Assembly: GCA_016927835.1 (NCBI GenBank)
Contig: JAFGMA010000094.1
Span: 1-35,485, forward strand
Reading direction: 5' to 3'
Origin: Candidatus Zhuqueibacterota bacterium
Lineage (GTDB): Bacteria; Zhuqueibacterota; Zhuqueibacteria; Thermofontimicrobiales; Sulfurfontimicrobiaceae
DNA: 35,485 nucleotides
Shown here: positions 6,799-14,463 of the stretch, piece after piece
How the letters are laid out: each line of letters opens with the position of its first letter
Numbering within the stretch: the stretch's first letter is position 1
Program-made: the position numbers and the translations under genes
The notes under the pieces: model-generated
Databases searched by the model: none
Told to the model about the DNA's origin: nothing
What the model saw: only the letters and a program-made list of their open reading frames with translations

Positions 6799-8373
6799 AT
6801 GGGTTACGATTATATTGTAGTCGGATCCGGATTTGGGGGCAGCGTTGCAGCGTTACGGTTGGCAGAAAAAGGATATTCTGTTTGTGTGATTGAAAGCGGG
6901 AAACGATGGGAAGCGCAAGATTTTCCCAGGAGCAATTGGACGTTCTGGAAATTTTTATGGGCGCCGGCGCTGTTTTGCTATGGTATTCAAAGAATTCAGT
7001 TCCTGAATGACGTCCTGATTCTGGGAGGAAGCGGTGTCGGTGGCGGGAGCCTGGTGTATGCCAATACGCTATTTGTACCGCCCGATCCGTTTTTCAAGGA
7101 TCCGCAATGGAAGGGAATTGTGCCGAACTGGAAAACGGAATTGGAAATGCATTATGAAACAGCAAAAAAAATGCTCGGTGTGGTGACCAATCCCGCCTTT
7201 TGGCAGTCGGATCATGCGCTCAAAGATTACGCCCGGGAAATCGGTCGGGAGGATTATTTTAGAGCGTCAGAAGTCGGTGTATTTTTCGGCAAGCCAGGCG
7301 TGCTCGTTGCCGATCCATATTTTGGCGGAAAAGGTCCTGCCCGGATGGGCTGCACCCAGACCGGGCATTGTATGGTCGGATGCCGGGATGGCGGAAAAAA
7401 TTCACTCGACAGGAATTATCTTTACCTCGCAGAGCAACTCGGCACGAAATTAATCGCAGAACACAAAGTCGTCGATGTCCAGTCGGACGGGAATGGTGAA
7501 TACATTGTCACTGCCGAAAAATCGACCGATATAGTTTACCGGAGAAAACAAACCTACCGCGCCAGGGGGATTGTGTTCGGCGCAGGTGTGATGGGCACGC
7601 TCGAATTGATGATGAAATGCAAAAAGAAAGGATCATTGCCCGCTTTATCCGACAGATTGGGTCACGTTGTCCGAACAAACAGCGAAGTCTTAGCCGGTGT
7701 CACCTCGAAAAAGCGTACGAATTCGCACGCCAAAGGTGTGACGATTACGTCGAGTTTGTTTGTGAATGATAATACCCACATTGAATTGGTGCGCTATCCC
7801 AGCGGATCAGATATTATGGGATTATTCGGAGGCTTGCTCACCGATGGCGGAGGCGCAATTCCGCGACCATTAAGATTTGTTTTCAATTGTCTGCGTCATC
7901 CGTTGCAGTTCTTGCGCACGTTGTGGCCCTTCGGTTGGGGGGAGAAGAGCGTGATTCTTCTGGTTATGCAAACCCTGGATAACCATATTACCATTCTGCG
8001 GAAACGAAGATGGTGGGCGCTGTTTAAAGCCGGTCTGGCATCGAAGAATGACGGAAAGAAGATACCGACCTACATCCCCGAAGCCAATGATGCGGTACGA
8101 GGTATGGCACGGCGTCTGGATGCCATCCCCCAGAATGCCATCACCGAAGTGCTGCTCAATGTACCGATGACCGCGCATATCCTGGGAGGCTGCATTATCG
8201 GGCGCGATGCTGAAAGCGGTGTAATCGATCCGTACCACCGCGTTTTCGGATATCAAAATATGTACGTCGTCGATGCATCCGCGATTCCGGCGAATCTCGG
8301 TGTCAATCCGGCGTTGACTATCACGGCGATGGCGGAACGGGCAATGAGTTTTGTGCCGGAAAAGCAGCAATAG
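6799..8373 (+). CDS. GMC-family FAD oxidoreductase, cholesterol-oxidase-like
   Basis: This 524-residue flavoprotein starts with the FAD-binding Rossmann motif VVGSGFGGSVAALRLAEKG and an acidic strand end (IESG). LGGSGVGGGSLVYAN follows as the second GMC signature. The C-terminal block has H460 in MTAHILGGC and N513 in NLGVNPALT, equivalent by position to the catalytic His and Asn of cholesterol-oxidase-type GMC enzymes. A Cys cluster, C185-x5-C191-x3-C195, lies in a segment that in relatives reads like a ferredoxin motif; one Cys of a four-Cys set appears absent. Known family: oxidation of sterols, alcohols or related hydroxylated compounds. It stands alone, with wide gaps on both sides and no sterol genes nearby, so the substrate is unknown. 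The strong ribosome-binding site fixes the start. Confidence 0.85.
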   Translation: MGYDYIVVGSGFGGSVAALRLAEKGYSVCVIESGKRWEAQDFPRSNWTFWKFLWAPALFCYGIQRIQFLNDVLILGGSGVGGGSLVYANTLFVPPDPFFKDPQWKGIVPNWKTELEMHYETAKKMLGVVTNPAFWQSDHALKDYAREIGREDYFRASEVGVFFGKPGVLVADPYFGGKGPARMGCTQTGHCMVGCRDGGKNSLDRNYLYLAEQLGTKLIAEHKVVDVQSDGNGEYIVTAEKSTDIVYRRKQTYRARGIVFGAGVMGTLELMMKCKKKGSLPALSDRLGHVVRTNSEVLAGVTSKKRTNSHAKGVTITSSLFVNDNTHIELVRYPSGSDIMGLFGGLLTDGGGAIPRPLRFVFNCLRHPLQFLRTLWPFGWGEKSVILLVMQTLDNHITILRKRRWWALFKAGLASKNDGKKIPTYIPEANDAVRGMARRLDAIPQNAITEVLLNVPMTAHILGGCIIGRDAESGVIDPYHRVFGYQNMYVVDASAIPANLGVNPALTITAMAERAMSFVPEKQQ

Positions 8374-9132
8374 CAGCTATCCGGGATTTCATAATTTCTA
8401 AACCTGATAATTGCAGCGCTTCAATGCAGACAATGTATAGGTTACCTGTCCGTTTTCCACAACTGTCGTGTCAATGTATTTTGGATAAACGTTGAACTGG
8501 CGACTCCATACCAACCAATAAATTCACCGGCAAAAAACTCACAACATCCAGCCAGCAGGTTTTACAATAATGGTCAAACTATTGACGGGTTAACCTTCAA
8601 ATTCCTTACTAATTGCTGGTCCTATATGAAACCGTTCTTGATTGACAGGTTGAAAGAGTTGATTACTTGATGAGAATCATGTTTATCTTGTCAAAAAGTA
8701 CCGGAATAGTTACATGAATTCCCGATATTTCGTCATCGCGGATTAAATGCAGTTACCATTGCGTCCTGTTGAAAAGGTGTCCGAATATGGCTTGGAGATA
8801 TTTTCAGGAAAATTGGATATAATGAATTGAGCTGCTAAATTAATTAAATATTTCCAATAAAAAACAAATCTAAAAAATAATCATTATTCAAATCTGCTTG
8901 AAAAATTCGAAAAATAGAAAAATAAAACTTGACTTTATAATTTAGAATTGCTATTTTGTGAACGAATTTTATTATTCAGAAAAGCAGATTACTTAGATTA
9001 AATCAATCCATGATGTTGTATCGTACTTATTGATGATGCAGTCCTGCTCAAACCAAAACTCCTTCTACATGCTTCAGTTGTACCCGACACCCAGGCTATA
9101 ATGAGCAGGCGCTTAATAAATTCCACAAGCGT

Positions 9133-9321
9133 TCAGTCAAATATTGTATCGATCCAAATCAGTTCTATGCCCGAAATTTGGTAGTTATCCTTTTTAAGGT
9201 GAAGCGGCACCTTCGTAATAAGCAGCGCAAAAATAAAGATGATGATTGAAAGAAGGATTGTCGTTCCGAATACAGGGTTGAAATGAATTCTATTCCTGCT
9301 TACGTTCCCAATCCAGCTCAT
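9133..9321 (-). pseudogene. Possible remnant of a membrane-protein gene
   Basis: This 62-codon minus-strand frame encodes one clear hydrophobic segment, TTILLSIIIFIFALLITK, after a short polar N-terminus. A GAGGTGA sequence lies directly before its ATG, and the upstream frame encodes a plausible C-terminus (FVEVNELDWERKQE, then a stop) that overlaps this start. Such a tight gene junction suggests the decayed ends of two former genes. I do not recognise a family with confidence. It may equally be a chance frame. Confidence 0.2.
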
Positions 9322-9397
9322 TCACCTCAACAAAATCTAAATCGAACCTCGTTGAACGCTCAAGTTTGAAATATAGTATGCTGGCGATTTATCGAAT

Positions 9398-9486
9398 GTA
9401 ATTCCTCAGTCGCCGCTCCCCGAACGCCAGTTTGGGAAGCCAGGAGGTATCGTAAACCATGAAAAGAACCATTAACTGAGCCATTA
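9398..9486. repeat. Dispersed repeat, copy B
   Basis: Bases 9428-9486 match copy A (3498-3556) at about 48 of 59 positions, sharing blocks such as GTTTGGGAA, CATGAAAAG and CCATTA. The left arm of the palindrome seen in copy A is degraded here. The copy is intergenic and sits about 170 bases before the histidine kinase gene. Confidence 0.7.
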
Positions 9487-9658
9487 CATTTTATCATTCC
9501 AATATTGTTGAATTCAGATAGCGCACGGGTAAATTGTCGAAATGCCGTCACTCTGGGTATACTTCCCGGATTGAGGAGCTTCGCCGATTATACCCATGAT
9601 CGATGTCTGGCAACAGCCGGCAGCCTTCAATAAGTAATTTCCACAAAGGAAACACGCA

Positions 9659-11869
9659 ATGGAAGGATTGCTTCATTCGAGCATCAAACGACGAAAGAAG
9701 CTATATGATAGCTATCAGCATCCGGTATATGTCTGGGAAAAATCCGGCGATGATTTTATACTCATTTATTTCAATGCTGCGGCTATCGAGGAATTCTCCC
9801 GCAAAAAAATAGTGAAATTGCTAGGCACCAAAGCCAGCCAATTGCAAACCAGCATGCCGCAAATCGTATCAGAATTGGCAAGATGTGCATCTGACGGCAT
9901 TTCCTCATCGAAAAAAATCCAGATCCAGCACGATATGGGGGACAAGTCCAATCACTTCGTTGTAGCCTATCGTGCGCTCACTCCCAATTTGATTGAAGTA
10001 CAGTCAAAAAATCATTCATATATAAAAGGCAACTCCGAGGCACAAATCGAGGCTATTTTCTCATCCGCAAACATGCAATCGATACTCGATGCAATCACCG
10101 AATCAATGCTCGTAGTCGATGAGGAAGGCGCAATTTTAATGTGCAATCAAGCCGCAACCGCTGCGTTGGGGAAAGACATCCATCATCTCAGGGAATTGCA
10201 GCAAAACGGAAAAACACTCAATTCTCCGCTTTTAGCGATGCTCAAGGCTAATTGGCTTACCTTCGAAACTGCACTCGTTTCGAAAAAATCAATCCGCTTC
10301 AGTGATCAATATAACGGAAAGTATTTCGATGTGAATATGGTTCCCATCAAACAGCCGGGGAAGCTGAAGCATTTCGTCGTTATTCATGCGCGTGATATCT
10401 CGGAATCGAAACGCATTGTAGAAGCGCTAAAAGCAAGCAAAAACCAATATCGTGTATTATATGAAAAAAATCCGACTATGTATTTTTCCGTGAATAGCGA
10501 TGGGATCGTTCTTTCGGTAAATCCGTTTGGTGCCGAACAACTCGGTTATGCGTCGGACGAATTGGTTGGTGAATCCGTGCTGAAGCTGGTTCATCCTGAG
10601 GACCGAAATCTTCAGAAGCACTACCTGATTGAATGCGCTGCGAATTCCGGGCAGCTTTGCCATTGGGAATTTCGAAAAATCAAACGCGACAGCACAGTCA
10701 TGTGGGTTCGTGAAACAGCGCGATCTGTCGCGGACAATTATGGGAATAGCATTATCCTTATTGTTTGTGAGGATATCACCGATTTTAAAAACGCCCAGCA
10801 AGAGCTACTGCGCATCACAAAGGCAGTTCAAAGCACCAGTGACGCAATATTATTGACAGATCGAACGGGAATCGGTATTTATCAAAACGATGCGTTCTTC
10901 AAGCTTCTGGGGTATTGCGAGGAAAATATGAATACTCGCATTTGTACCAGCGAAATCTTTGCCGAAGAGACCATCTCGCGCCAGATGGAAGATGCGATCC
11001 GGCAGGGCGTCTCATGGAATGGAATCATTCAGGTAAAACACCGGAATGGGCACACCTTGCCGGTTTCGCTTCGGTCCGATGCTATTTTTGATGAAGCTGG
11101 TAAAATCATCGGCTTTGTCCATCTTTTCAGCGATATCTCAGAGCAGATTCACGCGAGAAAAGAAAAGCAAAAGCTTGAAAAGCGATATTCAGAAGCTGAA
11201 AAGCTCATTACCATCGGTCATCTGGCGGCAGCTATTGCGCACGAATTGAATAATCCATTGGATATTATCCTGTCAAAGCTTTTTCTATTGCAAAAATCTT
11301 TTTTCAAAGATAATCAAAATCCTGAGTGTTGGGAGCATATTGTAAAAATCAAGCAGCAAATTTTCCGGTTGAGTCACCTGGCAAAAGACGTATTAGGCTA
11401 TGCAAAGCCCTGGTCGATCGCTCTAAAACCGATTGACATCAATCGCCTGGCAAATCAGGTAATCGATTCGCTTTCCGATGCCTTGACCGGGAAGATCACA
11501 ATTGAAAAACATCTTGCATCCGATCTACCGTGCATCGATGGCGATGCCTTCGGGCTTGAATTGGTGATTAAAAATCTGCTCGTCAATTCGCTGGAATCAG
11601 TGGGGATGGAAGGAAAAATTATTTTTGTATCGAAAATAGTGCAGAACAGCTTCATTGAATTGCAAATTATCGATAATGGAAGGGGTATCTCGGTAAAGGA
11701 TCGCGAACAAATCTTCGAACCTTTTTTTACCAATAAAACGAAAATTGGCGGAACCGGTCTGGGTCTCTTCATTTGCAATAAAATAGTAAAACAGCATTCA
11801 GGAAATATTGAGGTTGTCAGCGAGGTTAATAAAGGTACATCGGTTACCATCCGACTACCTTTCAAATAA
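9659..11869 (+). CDS. Soluble multi-PAS sensor histidine kinase (NtrB/PrsK-like)
   Basis: The 736-residue protein has no membrane segment, so it should sense a cytoplasmic signal. It shows about four PAS-like modules (roughly 15-115, 133-250, 258-378 and 383-500), the last three with clear PAS ends such as ARDISESK, CEDITDFK and FSDISEQ. The transmitter follows: phospho-acceptor H528 in AAAIAHELNNP, N-box NLLVNSLESV (N643), G1 DNGRG (672-676), F-box EPFFTNK and G2 GTGLGL (698-703). The kinase class and the sigma-54 activator gene 27 bases downstream make an NtrB/NtrC-type pair. Similar PAS kinase and activator pairs (PrsK/PrsR) are known beside exopolysaccharide loci of PEP-CTERM bacteria. 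The likely target is the sigma-54 promoter at 13451. An AAAGGA site supports the start. Confidence 0.9.
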   Translation: MEGLLHSSIKRRKKLYDSYQHPVYVWEKSGDDFILIYFNAAAIEEFSRKKIVKLLGTKASQLQTSMPQIVSELARCASDGISSSKKIQIQHDMGDKSNHFVVAYRALTPNLIEVQSKNHSYIKGNSEAQIEAIFSSANMQSILDAITESMLVVDEEGAILMCNQAATAALGKDIHHLRELQQNGKTLNSPLLAMLKANWLTFETALVSKKSIRFSDQYNGKYFDVNMVPIKQPGKLKHFVVIHARDISESKRIVEALKASKNQYRVLYEKNPTMYFSVNSDGIVLSVNPFGAEQLGYASDELVGESVLKLVHPEDRNLQKHYLIECAANSGQLCHWEFRKIKRDSTVMWVRETARSVADNYGNSIILIVCEDITDFKNAQQELLRITKAVQSTSDAILLTDRTGIGIYQNDAFFKLLGYCEENMNTRICTSEIFAEETISRQMEDAIRQGVSWNGIIQVKHRNGHTLPVSLRSDAIFDEAGKIIGFVHLFSDISEQIHARKEKQKLEKRYSEAEKLITIGHLAAAIAHELNNPLDIILSKLFLLQKSFFKDNQNPECWEHIVKIKQQIFRLSHLAKDVLGYAKPWSIALKPIDINRLANQVIDSLSDALTGKITIEKHLASDLPCIDGDAFGLELVIKNLLVNSLESVGMEGKIIFVSKIVQNSFIELQIIDNGRGISVKDREQIFEPFFTNKTKIGGTGLGLFICNKIVKQHSGNIEVVSEVNKGTSVTIRLPFK

Positions 11870-11896
11870 ACTCAAACATATAAAGGAAGCTTCATT

Positions 11897-13261
11897 ATGC
11901 ATACAGTGCTTTTGGTCGACGATGAAAATGAAATTCTCAGGGACCGGTCGCGCATCATTGAAGGGCTTGGATATAAATGCTGCGTCGCTCAAAATGGCAA
12001 AGAAGCGATTCATCTGACTCAAAATGAAAAGCCTGATATTGTCTTGACCGATATGCGAATGCCAAACTTCGACGGATTGAACTTGCTAAGAGCGGTGCAG
12101 GAAATTGACCACAGCATCGCGGTTATTGTATTCACCGGCTACGGAACCATTGAATCCGCGGTGCGGGCAATTAAACTGGGTGCATTCGACTATATCCAGA
12201 AGCCGGTTTCGCCGGAAATGATGGAAATCCTTTTAAGAAGAGCCGTAGAGTATCGAAAGCTGCATTTTGAATGTACCACAGCCTCCTATAAATCAGAGAC
12301 GATCTGCCAACTGGAAAACGTTACCGGCAAAAGCAATGTCATTTTGAAAATTCAGGAACGGGTGCTCAAAGTCGCCCAATCCGATGCGAATGTATTTATC
12401 TATGGCGAATCGGGAACCGGAAAGGAGTCCATCGCCCGCAATATTCATGCGCACAGTCGTCGGCGAGATAATGCGTTTATCCCGCTGGATTGTGTTGCCC
12501 TGCCAGAATCTTTGCTCGAGAGCGAGCTATTCGGATATGAGCAGGGAGCATTCACGGGCGCAGCGAAATCCAAACCCGGGGTGATGGAACTGGCTGATGG
12601 CGGAACGCTGTTTCTGGACGAAATTGTTGAATTGGCTCCACCCTTGCAGGCGAAACTTTTGCGCGCACTGCAAGAACATCAGTTTCGAAGAATCGGCGGT
12701 ACGAAAATCATTGACGTCAATTTGCGCATCATCTCGGCTACGAATATCGAACCCAGGAAGGCGGTTGAAGACAAGCGGCTGCGGCAGGATTTGTACTATC
12801 GCCTGAATGTGGTTCCGATTTACATGCCCCCGCTTCGCGAGCGAAAAGAGGATATTCCGCTGCTGGTGCAGCAGTTTATCAAAAAATTCAATCCATCATC
12901 ACCGAAGGAAATAAAAGGCATCACCGCGGATGCGATGAAATGTTTGAAACAATACGATTGGCCCGGCAATGTGCGTGAATTGCAAAACATTATTGAACAG
13001 GCGATGTCTTTAACTGATCATGATATGATTTATATGCAGGACCTGCCCGAATATATTATTACGAATAAAAATATACCGGCGGAGATCTGTTGTCATGGAC
13101 TGAACTACAAGAGTGCCCGCAAAAAGTATCTTGACCAGTTCAACAAGAATTATTTCGCCAATTTGCTAAGAAAACATGACGGCAATATGTCGAGAGTCGC
13201 TCGCGAAGCCGGCATCAGTCGAAGAACGCTCTATCGGTTGCTGAATGATCAAGGCAAATGA
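11897..13261 (+). CDS. NtrC-family sigma-54-dependent response regulator
   Basis: This 454-residue protein has the full three-domain layout. The receiver domain (1-115) has acidic pair D8-D9, phospho-acceptor D52 in VLTDMRMP, T79 and K101. The AAA+ domain (about 140-370) has Walker A GESGTGKE (169-176), the sigma-54-contacting loop GAFTGA (216-221), Walker B GGTLFLDE (234-241) and WPGNVREL. A Fis-type helix-turn-helix closes the protein (about 428-449, MSRVAREAGISRRTLYRLL). Every residue needed for sigma-54 activation appears present. AAGGAAG precedes the ATG by about seven bases. Co-transcribed with the kinase upstream, it probably activates the glycan operon from the promoter some 190 bases after its stop. 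Confidence 0.93.
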   Translation: MHTVLLVDDENEILRDRSRIIEGLGYKCCVAQNGKEAIHLTQNEKPDIVLTDMRMPNFDGLNLLRAVQEIDHSIAVIVFTGYGTIESAVRAIKLGAFDYIQKPVSPEMMEILLRRAVEYRKLHFECTTASYKSETICQLENVTGKSNVILKIQERVLKVAQSDANVFIYGESGTGKESIARNIHAHSRRRDNAFIPLDCVALPESLLESELFGYEQGAFTGAAKSKPGVMELADGGTLFLDEIVELAPPLQAKLLRALQEHQFRRIGGTKIIDVNLRIISATNIEPRKAVEDKRLRQDLYYRLNVVPIYMPPLRERKEDIPLLVQQFIKKFNPSSPKEIKGITADAMKCLKQYDWPGNVRELQNIIEQAMSLTDHDMIYMQDLPEYIITNKNIPAEICCHGLNYKSARKKYLDQFNKNYFANLLRKHDGNMSRVAREAGISRRTLYRLLNDQGK

Positions 13262-13274
13262 TCGTTTTGACTGG

Positions 13275-13397
13275 GTGACAGCGGTTCATGTTTACTCGGT
13301 GTTACAATTCATTAATTTAATTATAAATAAATCTTTAAAGTAATAAAATGAATGAGTGTGACAGAAAGTAAACATAAAAATTTGAAAAATAGTCACA
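13275..13397. promoter_or_regulatory. Candidate enhancer (upstream activator) sites
   Basis: Two copies of GTGACAG (13275-13281, 13358-13364) occur, each near a 9-base element found in opposite orientations: ATGTTTACT at 13288-13296 and AGTAAACAT at 13367-13375. TGTGAC (13357-13362) also pairs with GTCACA (13392-13397). The group ends about 55 bases before the sigma-54 promoter, a normal distance for NtrC-type enhancers. Which element is the true site cannot be decided from one sequence. Confidence 0.35.
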
Positions 13398-13450
13398 TTG
13401 AAAAACGCTTAGGTGCTATAAAAACCATGATTTATAAGCAAAATAATTGT

Positions 13451-13467
13451 TTGGCACGATGTATGCA
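13451..13467 (+). promoter_or_regulatory. Sigma-54 (-24/-12) promoter
   Basis: TTGGCACGATGTATGCA matches the sigma-54 consensus TTGGCACG-N4-TTGCA at all but one specified base, with the invariant GG (13453-13454) and GC (13465-13466) exactly ten bases apart. It faces the glycan genes and lies just downstream of an NtrC-family activator gene. Transcription should begin near 13478, leaving a leader of about 315 bases before 13795. Confidence 0.75.
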
Positions 13468-13794
13468 AATGACGCATCGGTACCTCATACTAAATTCAAA
13501 ATGTCTTATTGAAAAGTAATATAATAGTGATATTGCTTCTTTCGGATTATTGCTAAATTACATGACGTTAATCAAATCCTATTCCTCGCCAAATATTGTG
13601 TCAAAACTCCTTTCTGTTCCTCTGGTTGAAGCCGATTCGTGAAGCTGATCTTCTGCTGCGTAAGGAAGGAAGCGCATATCCGCGTTACATGCCGGTGATT
13701 TTCCTGGTGTGCGGAGTCAAACCATGAAAATTGAAACGCCTCTTTGCGTGACGAAATCGTTGTGATTGATTATTAGCATGAAAGTAAGGCAATC

Positions 13795-14220
13795 ATGAAC
13801 TTACTATCAATGTATCACGGAGAAGAACGCTTCAGTGCCACAAGCACTGCAAAGTCAGTGGTAATTGTTAGTGATGATCCTGAAATCATTCATCAGCTTG
13901 AAGAGCTGCTTACGCCGCGGGACTATGTGATTATAAAGGAGGAATCCCGACTCAAATCTGTCCGAAAAATTCTGGAACAAGAAATAGATTTTTTAATTCT
14001 GGATTTGGATTACCCGATTGATGCAAGCATCGATTTGATAGATATCATCAAGCGTACCCGACCCAGGCTGCCGATTGTGGTTCTGTCCGATAACAACTCG
14101 CTTGAAGCTGTAAGGAAGCTATCGGAAGCCGGTGTCTTTTATTGCGCATTTAAGCCAATACAGATTGGGGAAGTTGAGAAGGTGTTCGAGGCTCTCGAAA
14201 GAATGAATTCAAGGCACTGA
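13795..14220 (+). CDS. Free-standing receiver-domain protein
   Basis: This 141-residue protein is a single CheY-like receiver with a 20-residue N-terminal extension and no output domain. SDDPE (26-30) supplies the acidic pair, D70 in FLILDLDYP is the expected phospho-acceptor, S98 sits at the Thr/Ser switch position and K120 in FKP completes the site. It is the first gene after the sigma-54 promoter. It could be a phosphate sink for the PAS kinase, an adaptor for the export machinery, or a target of another kinase. TAAGG about six bases upstream supports the ATG. Confidence 0.82.
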   Translation: MNLLSMYHGEERFSATSTAKSVVIVSDDPEIIHQLEELLTPRDYVIIKEESRLKSVRKILEQEIDFLILDLDYPIDASIDLIDIIKRTRPRLPIVVLSDNNSLEAVRKLSEAGVFYCAFKPIQIGEVEKVFEALERMNSRH

Positions 14221-14300
14221 GAAGCACGAAGCGGAGTGAGTTCACATTTTTCCGAAACTCGCACGCGATCGAAAATTCAGGATTCTTGTTGTACTTTAAA

Positions 14301-14413
14301 TAGCCTGTTACAATTGAAAAGGCTACCGGTTGACTCGCCAAAGTCTATCTAACCGGTAGCCCTGGATACCACAAGAGGCGTATGGTGTCATCCGCCCTTG
14401 CGGCTTTTGTTTT
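14301..14413 (+). ncRNA. Structured leader RNA with alternative stems and terminator-like end
   Basis: The core is a perfect 11-bp stem, GGCTACCGGTT (14321-14331) with AACCGGTAGCC (14351-14361), enclosing a 4-bp stem GACT/AGTC with loop CGCCAA. A second hairpin ATACCA/TGGTGT (14366-14371, 14383-14388) has GGCG in its loop (14377-14380), complementary to CGCC of the first loop (14336-14339), so the loops could kiss. Upstream, TAGCCT (14301-14306) is complementary to AGGCTA (14320-14325) and would compete with the main stem. CCGC-CCTT-GCGG followed by CTTTTGTTTT (14392-14413) resembles a short intrinsic terminator. It lies 50 bases before the SLBB export gene. It does not match a riboswitch class I can recite; some resemblance to c-di-GMP-I sequence pieces is too loose to call. 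Confidence 0.5.
14392..14413 (+). terminator. Terminator-like hairpin of the leader
   Basis: A CCGC/GCGG stem with a four-base loop is followed by a T-rich run (CTTTTGTTTT). The stem is short for a strong intrinsic terminator, so it may act as a conditional attenuator with the upstream structures. Confidence 0.4.
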
Positions 14414-14463
14414 AATATAGTTATAATGTTTTTCAAAGTCAACTTTATTTTTTGAGGGAATTT

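Larger units (their letters stand above)
8374..9658. other. Long intergenic stretch with repeat and possible decayed genes
   Basis: Almost 1.3 kb without a convincing gene, AT-rich between about 8830 and 9000. A TTGACT-N17-TATTTT pair (8929 and 8952) resembles a housekeeping promoter but faces no nearby gene. Eight-base arms CCTGCTCA (9046-9053) and TGAGCAGG (9102-9109) form a loose inverted repeat. Copy B of the dispersed repeat lies at 9398-9486. On the minus strand at 9133-9400 two short overlapping frames look like gene remnants. AAAGGA about eight bases before 9659 serves the histidine kinase. Confidence 0.5.
13262..13794. other. Regulatory intergenic region of the glycan locus
   Basis: These 533 bases lie between the activator and the first gene of the glycan operon. 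They hold paired repeats that may be activator sites (13275-13397), a near-consensus sigma-54 promoter (13451-13467) and a long untranslated leader of about 315 bases. A 26-codon frame from 13562 has no ribosome-binding site and I do not call it. TAAGG about six bases before 13795 serves the receiver gene. Confidence 0.6.

Noticed and set aside
8929-8957. TTGACT-N17-TATTTT promoter
   Set aside because: It matches a housekeeping promoter only in part and is about 700 bases from the next gene.
9360-9551. A 63-codon minus-strand frame with a sequence often seen in databases
   Set aside because: It runs through copy B of the dispersed repeat; such frames are commonly mis-annotated as proteins.
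13562-13642. 26-codon leader peptide after the sigma-54 promoter
   Set aside because: No ribosome-binding site and no sequence feature, such as a run of one amino acid, that would support translation.
14301-14413. Classical c-di-GMP-I riboswitch
   Set aside because: A CAAAG segment and GGTAGC-like sequence are present, but the two-helix order and conserved GACGCAAAGCC core do not line up, so the class was not called.
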